NCBI RefSeq assembly: GCF_030272615.1
Contig: NC_081410.1
Span: 114,796,433-114,860,432 of the forward strand
Origin: Cryptomeria japonica
Lineage: Eukaryota; Streptophyta; Pinopsida; Cupressales; Cupressaceae
Direction: 5' to 3'
DNA length: 64,000 nucleotides
Shown piece after piece: positions 23,961 through 36,212 of the stretch (position 1 is its first letter; each line of letters starts with the position of its first letter). Made by a program: the position numbers and the translations under genes. The notes under the pieces were generated by a model that was given only the letters and a program-made list of their open reading frames with translations, was not told where the DNA came from and did not search any database.

Positions 23961-25371
23961 TGCATGTGCTTATGATAAAGTAGGAATGCCATTATTAAAC
24001 TAGCAAATATTGAACTAACTATGTGAACAATAATTGTAATACTTCTAGTTGGACAAACAATAGAGATTAGTTATGATGGTTCCTAAGTAAGGTTATAGAC
24101 ATCATAAAATGGTGAAACTTTAATGTCAAGGTAAATTTAAAGATTTATTAGGGAGATGAATATAATATTATAATATAGCACAATATTATTGTAATTCAAG
24201 GATATATGTCATGTTTATTACTAATGTATAAATGTAGAAGTGGTGAATGGGTATGCATCATTGTAGAACTTTAATCAAGTTTGCATTTCACACTCGTGGA
24301 CACTAATAATCTATCATGTAGAAATTATAGAAGTGTACACCATATCATGATCATGAGATCGATACAAACTTGATGACCTTATCTCATCATAAATCCTTAC
24401 AAATGGGTTGTGATGGAAGGGTGCCTTGTTGTAAATGATACCTTCCAATGTATTAGTGTCATGCTTAATCAGAGTAGTGAAGGAGCTCAATCATATAATA
24501 TGATGTCTATGAGGTGTTTATTGTTATGTGCTATCCAATAAAACCTTACATGGCTTTGCCTTGCAATGTAACATTTGGATGTGGTAATTATGAATTCAAT
24601 AAGGAAACTTCATGTTAATGTATACACTATATGGCATGGTGTCATGGACCAGTGATTATGTATGGTTCATGCAAAGTATGATAATTCTTGTTAAGTAATC
24701 AACCTAACCCCAGTGTCATGGAGGTGAACCTTTAGGTTATAATAAGGAAAATTTAATAACTAAGAACTTATTTTAACCAAAGGATAATAATTTGAATAAC
24801 TTTATGCTTGAATTTTAAGAGAAACAAGATGACAAAGAGCTATAGATGAATTCTTTCGGTATAAGATAATCTTTTAGTATGAATCAAGCATAAGATATAA
24901 TTAGTATGAGCCTTGGCTCTTGGTTATATAATATTGTGAGGGTGACTTGTATAGTGGCACTATAGGTTCCACACCTTACTAAATATATCTCTAATGCTAA
25001 AACTTTATACTTTAATAATCTTTTAATACCATGGTAAAGGCTTTATGTGATTGAAAGGTATATCAACCTCTTAAAGATGAGATCATGGATATAAGAATTA
25101 TCATGTGACTTGTAAGGATGGTTATTATAATTAAATTAGATTTATTTTATATTAACTATGCTATTATGCCTAGTTAATGTGTAGAGATTTGGTTTGGACA
25201 AGTTGTCCATATAAGTGGCTATTGTCTATGGTGTGTCATTGAAGATGAGTGATGGTTCACTACTTAGTTAATTATAAAATATTTTACAAATGTGATTGTT
25301 GAATATAAAGAGTTTGGAGATCTTAATCATAGTAATGTCCATTCTCACATTGAACTAATTCATTATAGTAA

Positions 25372-25375
<4 letters not shown>

Positions 25376-25409
<34 letters not shown>
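25376..25409. repeat. (AT)n microsatellite
   Basis: A run of 17 AT dinucleotides, flanked by unrelated sequence. Confidence 0.97.
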
Positions 25410-25411
<2 letters not shown>

Positions 25412-27408
25412 TTATTGATTTATTTACATGGTTTTCATTCATTACTTGACCATCTTTGGTTCTCAAGGGTAACTATATGACAAGGATTGTGGAACCTCAA
25501 GGTATATATCTCACTCATGTATGAAACAAAATGGTTGTAGAGTATTTATATATATTATCTTAACTTGGGAATGGAGGTTGATTTTCCTTGCATATAGCTA
25601 AGTGTCATTAATGGTTGAGAATCATAATTTTAGGAATTCAATGGGGATAACATTGACACTTGGCTTTTATTTGATAAGATTAGATATGAAGTAGTATTAA
25701 TATATATGTAAGACTCTACTTTACTGCCCTTTACATAAGATGATACAATAGCTATCATGTACATGTTGCCATTAATAATGTAGCATTTAATCCCTTGTGA
25801 GGAAATTCCAAATAGTGGCACACTCCTATGATTGTGGTATAGGTGATTGGAAAACTTTTCAAGTTTTAAAATTAATAATAATATTGGGTTCATAATAAGG
25901 TGCCACATTAGCCTATCAAATTGATCCATTGAGTTTAAAGACCTTACATCAATGTTGTTTTATTGATTGCTTTCAAGTCATGTGAAGTTGGCTATTGCAA
26001 TTAGTGCACCATGGATCATATGATAGTGGTTGCAATATGTGTGCAAACAAGGGGAATCTATTGTGGATAGGTGACCATCCTAGTCTCTATGTTAATAAGG
26101 TGAACCTATAAGGGTTCTAGCATATTTATGTTGAATCATGAATATTAATAGATGGAGATTAAATGAGACCTCAATATCCTTAAAGGGTAGTGTTGTTAAT
26201 TAAAGGGAATTCTCAAAAAACCTTAGGTTGTACAATAACCTATGTGTAGGTGTCCTTTCAGAGACTTGGTAAGGAGAACTACGTGTGACTTTGACCTGTT
26301 TGGAAGTGGGAACATAGGCGATCCTTGGGTGAAGGATTCCCCGGTGACCTCAAGTCTATAGGGATAGTGTCTAGGGGGGGGGAGGGAATAACTCCAAGGT
26401 TTGGGGTTGTTCTTAACTTGTTGAGCCTCCCCCTTTAGTAGGCTTCAAATGAGGTCGAATAGGTAAAAGAAGATTATGAAAGAATTCAGAAAACCTTATA
26501 ACTCATATTCAATATATATTATGTTTTTGAATGATGAGTTGATAAAGTGGAAGGGTAGACCACCTTATACTCAGTTTGTTATCTATTGAAAAGATGCAAT
26601 CTTATGTTGGATCCAAGTGATATTATGCAAATGTGTAATTAATCCTATACCTATGAGACATTGTGTATATAATCCTATATTAGTCAATTATGATCTATTT
26701 GTTCTAAATTAGGAACCTCTCTTCTAGTTATAGTGTTGAGCCAAGTATAGGTGTTGACTTTTATGGCAACGGATGGAGGTAGGACCCTATGAGGGCATAG
26801 GTAGAGGATAGTATTCCTCTAGTATGTAGAATAATCCACTATATTTGAGGTGATCACCGAAGGATAAATCCTATGACTTGCTTGAGATAATCTTATCCAA
26901 TCAAGATTGACAGTAGTCAAGGAGCATACCATGTCAGTAGACTATCAATCGTACCCCCTAGTTAGCAGATGGTTATAGTCAGTTGCATGTAGGTGAAGGA
27001 TAGCTCACACTGATCTAGGTTATTGGGGCAGAATTTGATAGGAGCATGTAGACCTGGGGGCCAGTGCATGCCAGTGATGGATGTCCTTCTTCCATAACTG
27101 TCCGATGGAATGTGGGGAAGAGAATTTCTAATGAAGAAAAGGTAGGTAATAATTGGGTAAAAAATTGTATAATTTGGGCATATATTTATGTGGAAGTGGT
27201 AAACTTGACTTGTTAGGATGAGGATAGATACCCAGTGTAGTATGGGATACATCAAACCTTGTTCCTACTTTCTTGTTGGTGCAAAAGACTAAATAGAAGA
27301 ATGTGTCCCATGGTGTAGTGCATAGTGAATCGACATTTCTTTTATCTAGGATGCACTATGGGAAAGTGGTAGCTACTTGCTATGGATATGTTCGTTCCTC
27401 ACTATGTA

Positions 27409-27604
27409 AAAGTTAGTCACTAGGTATGTGATGCCTACCAAAGCTAGTCACTATATACGGGAAATGTATATTGAAGCTAGTCCCTATGAATATGGGGTGT
27501 ATGCTAGAGCTAGTCACTTTGCATATGGGACATAAGCTAGAGCTAGTCATCATGTGTGTGATGTGTATGAACTAGTCCCATGTGTTAATGGGAAATGTGA
27601 TTGA
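27409..27604. repeat. Degenerate tandem repeat, unit about 34 bp
   Basis: The phrase AGCTAGTCACTAT followed by a variable ATGGG(A/G)-ATGTAT part recurs about six times at 30-40 bp spacing. Copies differ considerably, so the array is old. No function is suggested. Confidence 0.75.
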
Positions 27605-27945
27605 ATCACTCTTTATGTAAATTGGAACTTTTGGAAGGATTTGACCCTTATGTGATTGTGTATACGTGTACACTACCTAATTGCCATTGTCTTCTATTGA
27701 AATGAACTAAGTTAATTGATTGCATAAAATTAATAATTAGGGTTAAAGAGAGATCAAGGATCTTATATAGGAGGAGAGAAGGATCTCCTTCTAACCTTTG
27801 GGGATGAAATTTACAAAACCTTTGATTTCCCTTGAAGGGATATGCAGGCAAGGTCATTGGGAATGAACCCTCAAGGCTTAAGCCTAGGACTAATGGGGAC
27901 CCTGACCTCAAGAGCTTACCACCTTTGAGTACAAGCATAAGTGGT

Positions 27946-27984
27946 GGGTAAGTGCACCAAGATGGTGAACAGAAAAGTGGCCAC
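27946..27984 (+). repeat. Left terminal inverted repeat of the DNA transposon
   Basis: GGGTAAGT, then a GCACC-AAGAT-GGTGAAC mini-hairpin phrase, then AAGTGGCCAC. It pairs with 37028-37076 in reverse orientation. Confidence 0.78.
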
Positions 27985-28009
27985 ATGCAAAAAAAAAATA
28001 AAAATTTGC

Positions 28010-28260
28010 ATAACCCATGTAGGTTCTGAAAATTCAAAAATGTGCTAGGCTTGGTAAAACAAAAAGTTCCTCAAAACCCATATGGGTTTTGAGGAACATT
28101 ATGTTTTTTAATAAAAAATCAAAAGTTCCTTTCACTCGTATGATTTTTGAGGAACATTATTTTTTTTGGTAGCTCACGGGTTTTGGCCATTTTCAATGCC
28201 AAAACTCATGGAACAACAGCAAAAAGAAGCCAAAAAACCACAGAATCCACACGGGTTTAT
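28010..28260. repeat. Left subterminal palindromic repeats
   Basis: Copies of an AACCCRTRYGGGTT-type motif lie at about 28014, 28075, 28130, 28172 and 28248. The second forms a perfect 32 bp palindrome (28066-28097) centred on CCCATATGGG. The others are partial. Such clusters near the ends are typical transposase-binding zones in several plant DNA transposon superfamilies; here that role is inferred. Confidence 0.75.
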
Positions 28261-28302
28261 AGTCATATTGGATTTTTCCATCATTAAGAGTAATTTTCAA
28301 CA

Positions 28303-31138
28303 ATGGCACCCTGTCGAACAGGTAAGATTTGATTGTTTCGATTATTTTTGTTTGCATTTTAATTGAAGTAGGGTTTTTTAATTGATTTTAAGTTTTTTTT
28401 TTATTAATTTGATGTCAGATTCTTCAAGCAATCCCCAAAAAAAAATAGATAGCAAAGACCTCCTCTTGCACAAGAAACACAAGCAAACCCTGCAAACATT
28501 GCACATGAGCAATGGGAAAACCCTCAAGACATTGCTCCACAACCACAAAATCCTCAAAATGTTGCTCCTCAACAAACATCGCCACCCCAAAACCCTCCAT
28601 GTCCTCCATTAGATCGTGTAGATGCCACACAAGAGGATCTCATCAATCGCCTTACACAAAATAGTGCCCAAATTTCTATATTGGTGAATAGGTTGAGGTC
28701 CTCTAGCCTTGAGAACCACTCAACCCTCACCACAATGCTAGAAACAATGACCAATAGTGCAAATGAGGTATCTAGGGAGGTTACGAAATGATGTTCATGG
28801 AGGGATAGATGTCAAACATTTTATGTGAATGGGTTGTCATATGATCAAGTGAAAAAAAGGGCATACTAAAGGCAAACATATGTGCTCTTTTCACCGATCT
28901 TGTTACCAGTAATAACATAGAACTAAATACGACTCGGTTTCCTATACATTGGTGTGTTCATGCTAGGCTGAAAGAACCTTTTTGGGATAGGTGGTATATC
29001 GTCTTCGAACAACCACCTTGTAATGATTGGGAGGTGCCTCTATATTTTTTGAGAAAGTTGTATTGTGAGTTTATCCTCAGCGAGAAGTCGAATTACTTTG
29101 ACATCCGATAATTTTAGGGTAGAGGGAGAGGCTCTACGCAAGATAGACTTGGGGCCCATAGGGTGGTACAACCACAACATAAGAGACATGCAACTCCTAA
29201 AAACATGGTTCATATCACTGTCCCTATATCCTTGAAGGAGTTTATGGAATTACAAACTCTTCAGGAAGTTGCATCATTGACTGATGTGATTGTTCAATAT
29301 GGCACACAATTGGTCGAAGTAGTGAATGTACCAACACCTATGAAACCTCCTTCATCAGCAGCACCTCCTTCATTAGCGTCACCTCATGCATCATTTGGCA
29401 CAGGCCAACCCATTCAGCATATGTGTGTCACCTGTCAGGGTGTATGTTCTGGTGTAGACACTGACGTGGATGAGGATGGTTCGATATCTCATTCGTGTAC
29501 ATGTTGTGGGAGTAGATGCCATGCTTCCACTGCAGAGGATGTGATCCTCACCGACGACTTGATCAGTATGTTGTTCCCTCGCTATCAGACACGGGTGTGT
29601 TTAATTCTATTTATGACATGATATCAATTAAGTGACTAAATCTTATAAAAAGAAATGAATTTATATTTTTAGAACAATTTAAAGTGACATATAAATAAAA
29701 TGCATTGCAGGGTGCAACAGGTGGTGTGAGTACACCACATACTTTTCAGTCGACTCCACAGTCACGAGTAGTTTCGCCACCAGACGTAAATATTTGTAAA
29801 TTTGTTAAAAATATAATAACACATTGGTTTAAAAAATATATTTTGTTAATTATATGTATCATTACTTGGTGTTTTATAGGGCTTATCAGGGGTTGAGATG
29901 TTCCAACTTGATGATATCACGCTTTCAGCCATTGAATTTGGCCAAGATAGCTATGCAGTACCATTTAGATTTATATATTTTTGAATTAAGTGATATATTA
30001 AATACATGCTCTTTTCCCTTATGTTATTAGTTTACCCCACCTGCCTCGAGGACATCTCGTGTGAGAAAACCATCCTCTAGCACTCTGAGGCAAAAAAAGA
30101 TATCCTCTCAGACACCTAAATGACAGAAGGTAATTCAATACAATTTAAATTAATTTGTTTAAATGTATTATTATTAAGCATGTATAAGTAGATATTGATA
30201 AATGCACTTAATTTATTTGTTCTGTATACAGAAACATATGGGGTTTACAGAATTAATGAATGCACCTGATGTTGATGAGGTTCAACAAAGAGAAGAGGTG
30301 ATATCTTCATATTCACTTTTGATTACATTCTTGCTTGTTCAAAATAACTAAATCCTTTTATGTCTATATCATATGTTATCATTTTTCATACAGGAAATGG
30401 TAATAGCTGCATTAGATTCGACTAGGCCTCCTAAGGTTACAGGAGAACTATACGAGGCTTCGGTGTGCATTTGTTCTACATATGTTAAAAATATTTGTTC
30501 TATCTAGTTTGTCAACAACTTTGGGTTATTAACTTGTATAATTGTCTTTAACCTATTGTAGCCCCCTTCCAAACTTCCTAGTGATGTTCTACCATTCCAT
30601 TTCATTAGAAGTCCTACACATATAATATGGGATCCAACACAACAAAGGGAAAAGGTATGCATGTCTTAGATCAACTCCTTTTCACTAAGTGCACAATGGA
30701 GTTGAAACCCTCTTGTTAAATCCTTTTGGATCACTTACCATGGATATAGAAAATGATCATAACTGATTAATCTGTGACTTTGCCTCCTACGACCACATCA
30801 CATCCATCTGAGGCTCCTGTAGGCTTTAGTTTTTTAGTCTATTTATTTTTAGTTATTATGTGTTATTTGACATATATGTTATTAACTTATATTAATGTTG
30901 TTTTACCAGTTATAGCCCCCTTCAGGACATCCCACGGATCCTCAGCCTCACCCAATTGCAGAAGACAGAGATGAGGTAATCAACATTTCAACTTCAAACA
31001 ATTTAGAGTTCAGTATTTAGTTATTTTGATGTTATATTGAGAAAATATATCTGATTCAACATTTGAATTGTCCTTGTGCAGCCACTTGTGGAGCCACATA
31101 CTGATTCGAAAAGGCTTGATTTTGATGATCTGCCATAG
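28303..31138 (+). pseudogene. Intron-rich accessory gene of the DNA transposon, function unknown
   Basis: Exon structure read from splice sites and frame: 28303-28321 (weak), 28419-29594, 29711-29785, 29880-29957, 30031-30129, 30232-30297, 30394-30462, 30562-30654, 30916-30975 and 31082-31138. A possible further exon near 30775-30820 is damaged. From 29711 onward every exon is a multiple of three with phase-0 junctions and GT/AG borders. The long exon encodes a Pro/Gln-rich start, a Trp-rich block around FPIHWCVHARLKEPFWDRW and a Cys-rich segment (CVTCQGVC ... CTCCGSRC) that could bind zinc. The last exon ends in LDFDDLP and a TAG stop. Lesions include an A-run frameshift near 28440, a TAG near 28452, stops near 28790, 28867, 29109 and 29115, a frameshift near 28880, and TGA at 30121; most stops could arise by C-to-T change. 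I do not recognise the protein; a DNA-binding helper of transposition is one guess. Confidence 0.6.
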
Positions 31139-31961
31139 TCATAGATATCGATAGAGACATATAGTTGTAGTTGTGGTCATTGAAGGACCAAATTTTTTAT
31201 ATATTCGACATTTGTATATGTATATCTCGACTTTGACAGACATGGCACATGCCACATTTTTGTAACTATTATTGATTTGGCATCTATGTCATTTTTTATA
31301 TGTACACGATTAATGCATTTTAATATATATGAAACTTGATATTCGATCCAATTTGTTCATTGATATATATGAAACTTGATATTCAATCCAATTTGTTCAT
31401 TGATATATATGAAACTTGATATTCTTGAAACTTAGCTATTTTCTATTGAAATGTGATCAAACTTGTTCATTGTGTATATGTCTTGAAATGTGATCCAATT
31501 TGTTCATTACATGTAGCTCATATGGCGTATACTTTTAAACTATCTATTTCTTATATTGTGTATACCCACGTACCCAAGTACCGACATCGGTAATGCTGAT
31601 ATTATGTATTTTGATTGAGTGAATTTTCTTTGAGTCGTTTTGAGGATTGATGAAAGTAAGCTACATGAGTTTGAACATTTGAATGTGCAATGAAGTAATC
31701 TTTAGCTCTTTCATAATTTTCCTCATCTCTGAGTATGTCTTGGATTTCAAATTTTTACTTCATGACTTCACCTTTGGAGTGAAATGCATATTTTCAGTAT
31801 CATAAGAGTTGAGCGAAGTTTCTTGCTTCATGAATCAGTGTTTATGAGTGAAGTTGATATCTTTAAGAGCCACAATCTTCAAATGAAATTCTTTACTTCA
31901 TGTTTGACCTAAGAGGAGTGAAATCATTCACTTCAAGGGTTGCTAAGGAGGAACAAAATTG
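31139..31961. other. Space between the two convergent transposon genes
   Basis: The two genes end toward each other here. It contains three copies of a 40 bp repeat (listed separately) and AT-rich DNA with no coding signal. It probably holds both polyadenylation regions. Confidence 0.5.
31325..31432. repeat. Tandem repeat, 40 bp unit, nearly three copies
   Basis: ATATATGAAACTTGATATTC begins copies at 31325, 31365 and 31405. The first two are almost identical; the third is partial. Confidence 0.9.
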
Positions 31962-34900
31962 TTACTTCAAGTGTTTGAAATAAGGATCTCTAGCCCTTAG
32001 TGTCTCAAGTATTGCCTCGTGGTCAAATTCACGAACTTTCCACAAATCCTTGTTAAGAGGTCTACCACGATATTCAATCAAATGAATATTTGTTGCAACA
32101 AGAAGGTTTGAGTAATGAAGAATATGTCTATGTATCTCAAAGTCCTCAAACAACCAGGCATTAGAATTTTTGATAGGGTACCTACATTTAATAGAAGGAT
32201 AAGTTAATGCCAAAATCAATACAACAACTGATAAATAAATGAGTTTAAGAGGTCTCAATACAACTCGACACAACAACAGTACCTTCTAAGCCATGTCCTT
32301 GTCACAACAACGGATGCTATTGGGTACTCAATACCCTCTCCATCAACCACTATAGAAGTCAATTTCTTTTTGGCCTCAATACAACAACACAAAAAATAAT
32401 ATGTTCCTTCTTCATTGTTCTCATCCGCAATAACTACATATACATGACCTGCATTTAATAGAAGGATATAAGTTAATACCAAAATCAACATAAGTTAATA
32501 CTAATAAATTGAGCTTAAAATTGATTTTACCCAAGTAACAAATTGCAACCCTTTACCTGGTTCAAATATGTCTGATACATGGTCAAAATCCATTGATACT
32601 TCAATCTAGTTCATTTGTAGTGGTCTAGGAAGTTGATATGTTTCTAGGGTTTGCAAAGCTCTATAAGACCATTGGTCAACCCACTCTTTTGATTCACATT
32701 CATCCCACACAAAATGCATACACAAAGAATGAAAGCATGCAATTTTTCTAGTATAAATAACTAGTGATGCTGCATTTGAACTTCTAAATGAATGCATGTC
32801 ACTTGATCTTGTAAGTGTACAACAATCTAGATAGTTTTCAATGTTAGATTCACGTATTAACCAAAAATGTATAGAAACCATAGACTTACCTTCATTACCT
32901 GGTCCCATTGTAGAGTTACACCATTGCACAATTATTTCTGCATCTATTAACATTGCACCACCTTCGTACTTCAATTCCTCTCTGGTAAGAGCTCTTTTCA
33001 CACATGCTCTCACACCATCATGCTCTCCCGTTCCATGCCCTGCCTCAATGAAATTCCAAAAATGTTGCACACCACTTGTCACATGCATCCTATTCAACCA
33101 ATAGAACATCCTTACATTCTTGAATTGTGTGGTGCAATTGTCAGACCATATTAAGTGTTGGTTGTATCGTATATCTCTTTCCCTTAAATTATCATAGAAG
33201 ACTGTAAAGAATCCTTGCACAAAATCTGAGGAATGAGTACGATCATCACTGATATAGAAGTGATGTTCTCTTATAATCTTTATGTCCTCCTTGGTGCTAT
33301 CATGTGCATGCATGAATCTTATGTGTACAAAAAATTGTAACTTGTGTAGAGTGGTAATATATAGATTGTACTTCATTTTGCAATTTTAGTGTATAATTCT
33401 TAGAACAATCAATGCCATAGACAATAGTGTCAAGGGGGAAAGTGTCCTTACACAACTTGAATTTCTCATCTAACCACGTAGCTGTATGTGTGTGACCTAT
33501 GTACTCATGCACTAGTTTCTCTTGAAACATCTTCATAAAATCAGCTACGCATATATCCCTTTTCACTAACTCACACCTTAATTCTTTTCCATCTTTAACA
33601 ACATATGTGACTGACTTATATTTTCCAATAGAAACTAGTTCCTTACCAATTTCATGTGTGCTATCCAGATGTAGGCATCTATGCAACTATTGCAAACTGC
33701 CACATGTAGGACAAAAACCTCTCAAACACATCATCTTATAGTAAATGCACCTATCATATCGTCTACATAGTACACTTGAAATAAATTCTCTCGGTGACTT
33801 AGGAGGTGCTTGTAGACCACATTCCTACAAAACATCGTTAGTGTGCAAAGTACAACATATATAGCAATAAATATCATAATGCATGGAAAATTCAACATGA
33901 ACCCTACAACAACATGTAGTACATGCATGATTAATCTCAACATAAAATGGTTTTGTCATCTCAAAAAACCTTTGACTAATTTTAATCTGAGGAAAGCTTT
34001 GAAGAAACCTTTCAAAAAAATTGTGTTTGAGTTGTATCTAAATAGTGTTTTGGATGTGGCTCACAATTACTAATTCCAATTCGCCTTCTAACAACATCTT
34101 TTTGGTTGGGTGAAACCCTTGTGTTGTCATGCCAATATTTCTCAATTAACGTTCTTAGTGCATCAACAACAACCTTTTCCTTGCATGGTAGTCTACCCAA
34201 GAATGCCCAAAGAGAATTATTGTTAGGATCCTCGATTTTCTCTCGCCTCTCTAAGGCATAGTGTAATGTGGTTCTACTTATCCTTAATGACTTTCTTATT
34301 TTGCTTATTAAATGAGATTTTTTCATTTCCTTTCCCATTATGGTTGATGTAAGGACACAACGAGTAACATTAGCATTTTTGGTGCGTGATTTTGAACCAA
34401 TGGCTTTGTATCCATCAAAAATATTTCTCACAATGGTTCTTTCACTATTATTTTCGGATGTTCTTAACCCCAAAATTTTCATTGTCTCTCTAAATTTTAG
34501 ATTTTTAATCATTTCAACAACTAATTGGCATCTTCCACTTTGATTTAAGTTTTCAAAATAGTTATTCCAAATTCTTCGAACCGTTCTTCTACAAGTTCTT
34601 TTGGAAATTTTATCATTCATTGGCTTCACAATATTATCATCAATATCTATTAGGAACTTTGGTTTTCTACGACTTATTCTAAGAGGTGTTAAGATTGGTG
34701 CATGCTCTTCGTTTTCATTAGGTGCATAATGTGCATCGATCACATCAAATTCAAATGGTATATCTTCTTCAATTTCATTAACATGTGCATTCACTAAATT
34801 ATTTTCAAATGGTGTATGTTCATTGCATTTATTAGGTGCATTCATCATATGCATTTGAATTGGTGTATGTTGATCATTTTGATTTGGTACATTCATCATA

Positions 34901-35040
34901 GCAATTTCAATTGTTGAATGTTCATCACTTTCATTAGGTGCATTAGATGACATACCTTCACGTAATCTCCTCATACACTCCCTTTGTCTTTCCTTTGTTG
35001 TCTCTCTTTGTTCATTCATTCCTCTTGTGTTCTCTCCCAT
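31962..35040 (-). pseudogene. DDE-type transposase gene of the DNA transposon (inactivated)
   Basis: Exons on the minus strand: 35040-32557, 32448-32283 and 32181-31962, with GT/AG introns of 108 and 101 bp whose junctions restore the frame. The N-terminal third is basic and likely DNA-binding, with a helix-turn-helix-like stretch (HLISKIRKSLRISRTTLHYA) and the phrase NTRVSPNQKDVVRRRIG. A Cys-rich zone follows (CTTCCCRVHVEF; CLRGFCPTC). The catalytic core appears as YGIDCSKNYTL with LQNEVQS, then YISDDRTH, IWSDNCTTQFK and EAGHGTGEHDG, giving candidate acidic residues D, D and E. The C-terminal exons include FEDFEIHRHILHYSN. Lesions: a one-base frameshift in a T-run near 34014, TAG at 33825-33827, 33687-33689 and 32606-32608, and a frameshift near 33310. 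I know this signature from uncharacterised plant and animal proteins; the superfamily name is uncertain. Confidence 0.7.
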
Positions 35041-35491
35041 TGTCCTACACATAACATCATGATGACAATCCACAATCAAATAGCAAAAAAAAAAAAAACG
35101 ATCATCATTTTGTTATAATCTAAAGTAACAATAATAAAATAACTTCAAAAAAAACCAAAATACAAGACAAATCAATCATGATCAAAGCAAAAAAGCAATA
35201 AATGATCACCATTTTGTTATAATCTAAAGTAACAATGATAAAATAACTTCAAAAACAATCCAATATACGAGACAAACCAATCATTTCAAAGCAAAAGTGA
35301 CAAAAAAATATGAAAACCTGACTGTTATTGTCCCAGAAAATCATGTGCAAAAGCAGTGAGGTCTTAAAACAACTTGCAATGCTGATTTTTAGGCCGTTGG
35401 GACTAAAATATATTAAGATTTTTCCATAACCCATATCTAATGTGAACATTCACAATTTCTCATAACCTATACGGGTTATGTAGAACTAGGA

Positions 35492-35493
<2 letters not shown>
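35041..35493. other. Upstream region of the transposase gene
   Basis: This stretch contains the presumed promoter of the minus-strand gene. Two similar 60 bp phrases (near 35100 and 35200, TCATCATTTTGTTATAATC-like) are repeated, and a partial CCTATACGGGTTATG subterminal motif occurs at 35461. No further gene is seen. Confidence 0.45.
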
Positions 35494-35558
<65 letters not shown>

Positions 35559-35635
35559 GATAATGAGAGGGGGAGGGAGAGGGAGGGGGAGAGAAAGAGA
35601 GAGAAGGGGGAGAGGGTGAGAATAGGATAGGATAA

Positions 35636-35694
<59 letters not shown>

Positions 35695-35890
35695 GAGAAG
35701 GAGGAGAGGGTGAGAGACATGAGGTAGAGAGAGAACGAGAAGGAGAAAAGGGTGAGAGAATCGACAGAGAGAGAAGTGTGAGGGAGAGAGAGTTGAGATA
35801 GAACTCAAGGAGGATAATTAGGGCTCAAAATAGACAGAGACAGTGATGGGGGAAGGAAGACGAGAGAGAGAGGAAAAGAAGAGAGACATG
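35494..35890. repeat. GA-rich microsatellite region
   Basis: Two pure AG tracts (about 35494-35554 and 35637-35691) are embedded in purine-rich GA/GGA sequence. The long Ser/Leu-repeat open frames on the minus strand here are by-products of the repeat. Confidence 0.95.
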
Positions 35891-36008
35891 CATGTATACA
35901 AACATATATACATATATCTATAGAAATATATGTATATATAACTATAGATATGCATATATACATACATAAACATATATTATATATGTATGTCTATACATAT
36001 GTGTAGTA
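35891..36008. repeat. Alternating AT/AC-rich tract
   Basis: ATATAC/ATGTAT alternations run for about 115 bp next to the GA tract. Confidence 0.85.
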
Positions 36009-36044
36009 AATGCTAAGTTTACAAGCATACATTATTATGTCTTC

Positions 36045-36212
36045 ATAATCCATACGAGTTTTGTGAAACACAAAATAATGGTTTTAGTTCTACATAACCC
36101 GTACGGGTTATGTATAACTATGAATAGTACTTTTTGTTTTTCAAAACCCATGCGGGTTATGTAGAAATGTGAATAGTATTTTTTGTTTTTCAAAACCCGT
36201 GCGGGTTTTGGC
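36045..36212. repeat. Right subterminal palindromic repeats
   Basis: Four copies lie at about 36049, 36091-36114, 36150 and 36191-36210. The second is a perfect 24 bp palindrome centred on CCCGTACGGG, and the fourth is nearly perfect. They match the left subterminal cluster in sequence. Confidence 0.8.

Larger units (their letters stand above)
23961..27941. other. Long AT-rich intergenic DNA, no gene recognised
   Basis: Apart from a TA microsatellite and a degenerate tandem repeat (listed separately) I see no gene or paired LTR. The phrasing around 26200-26400 and 26750-27100 resembles untranslated retrotransposon DNA but could not be assigned. Confidence 0.45.

Noticed and set aside
35460-35808. 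Two long Ser/Leu-rich open frames on the minus strand
   Set aside because: They are translations of the GA microsatellite and have no other content.
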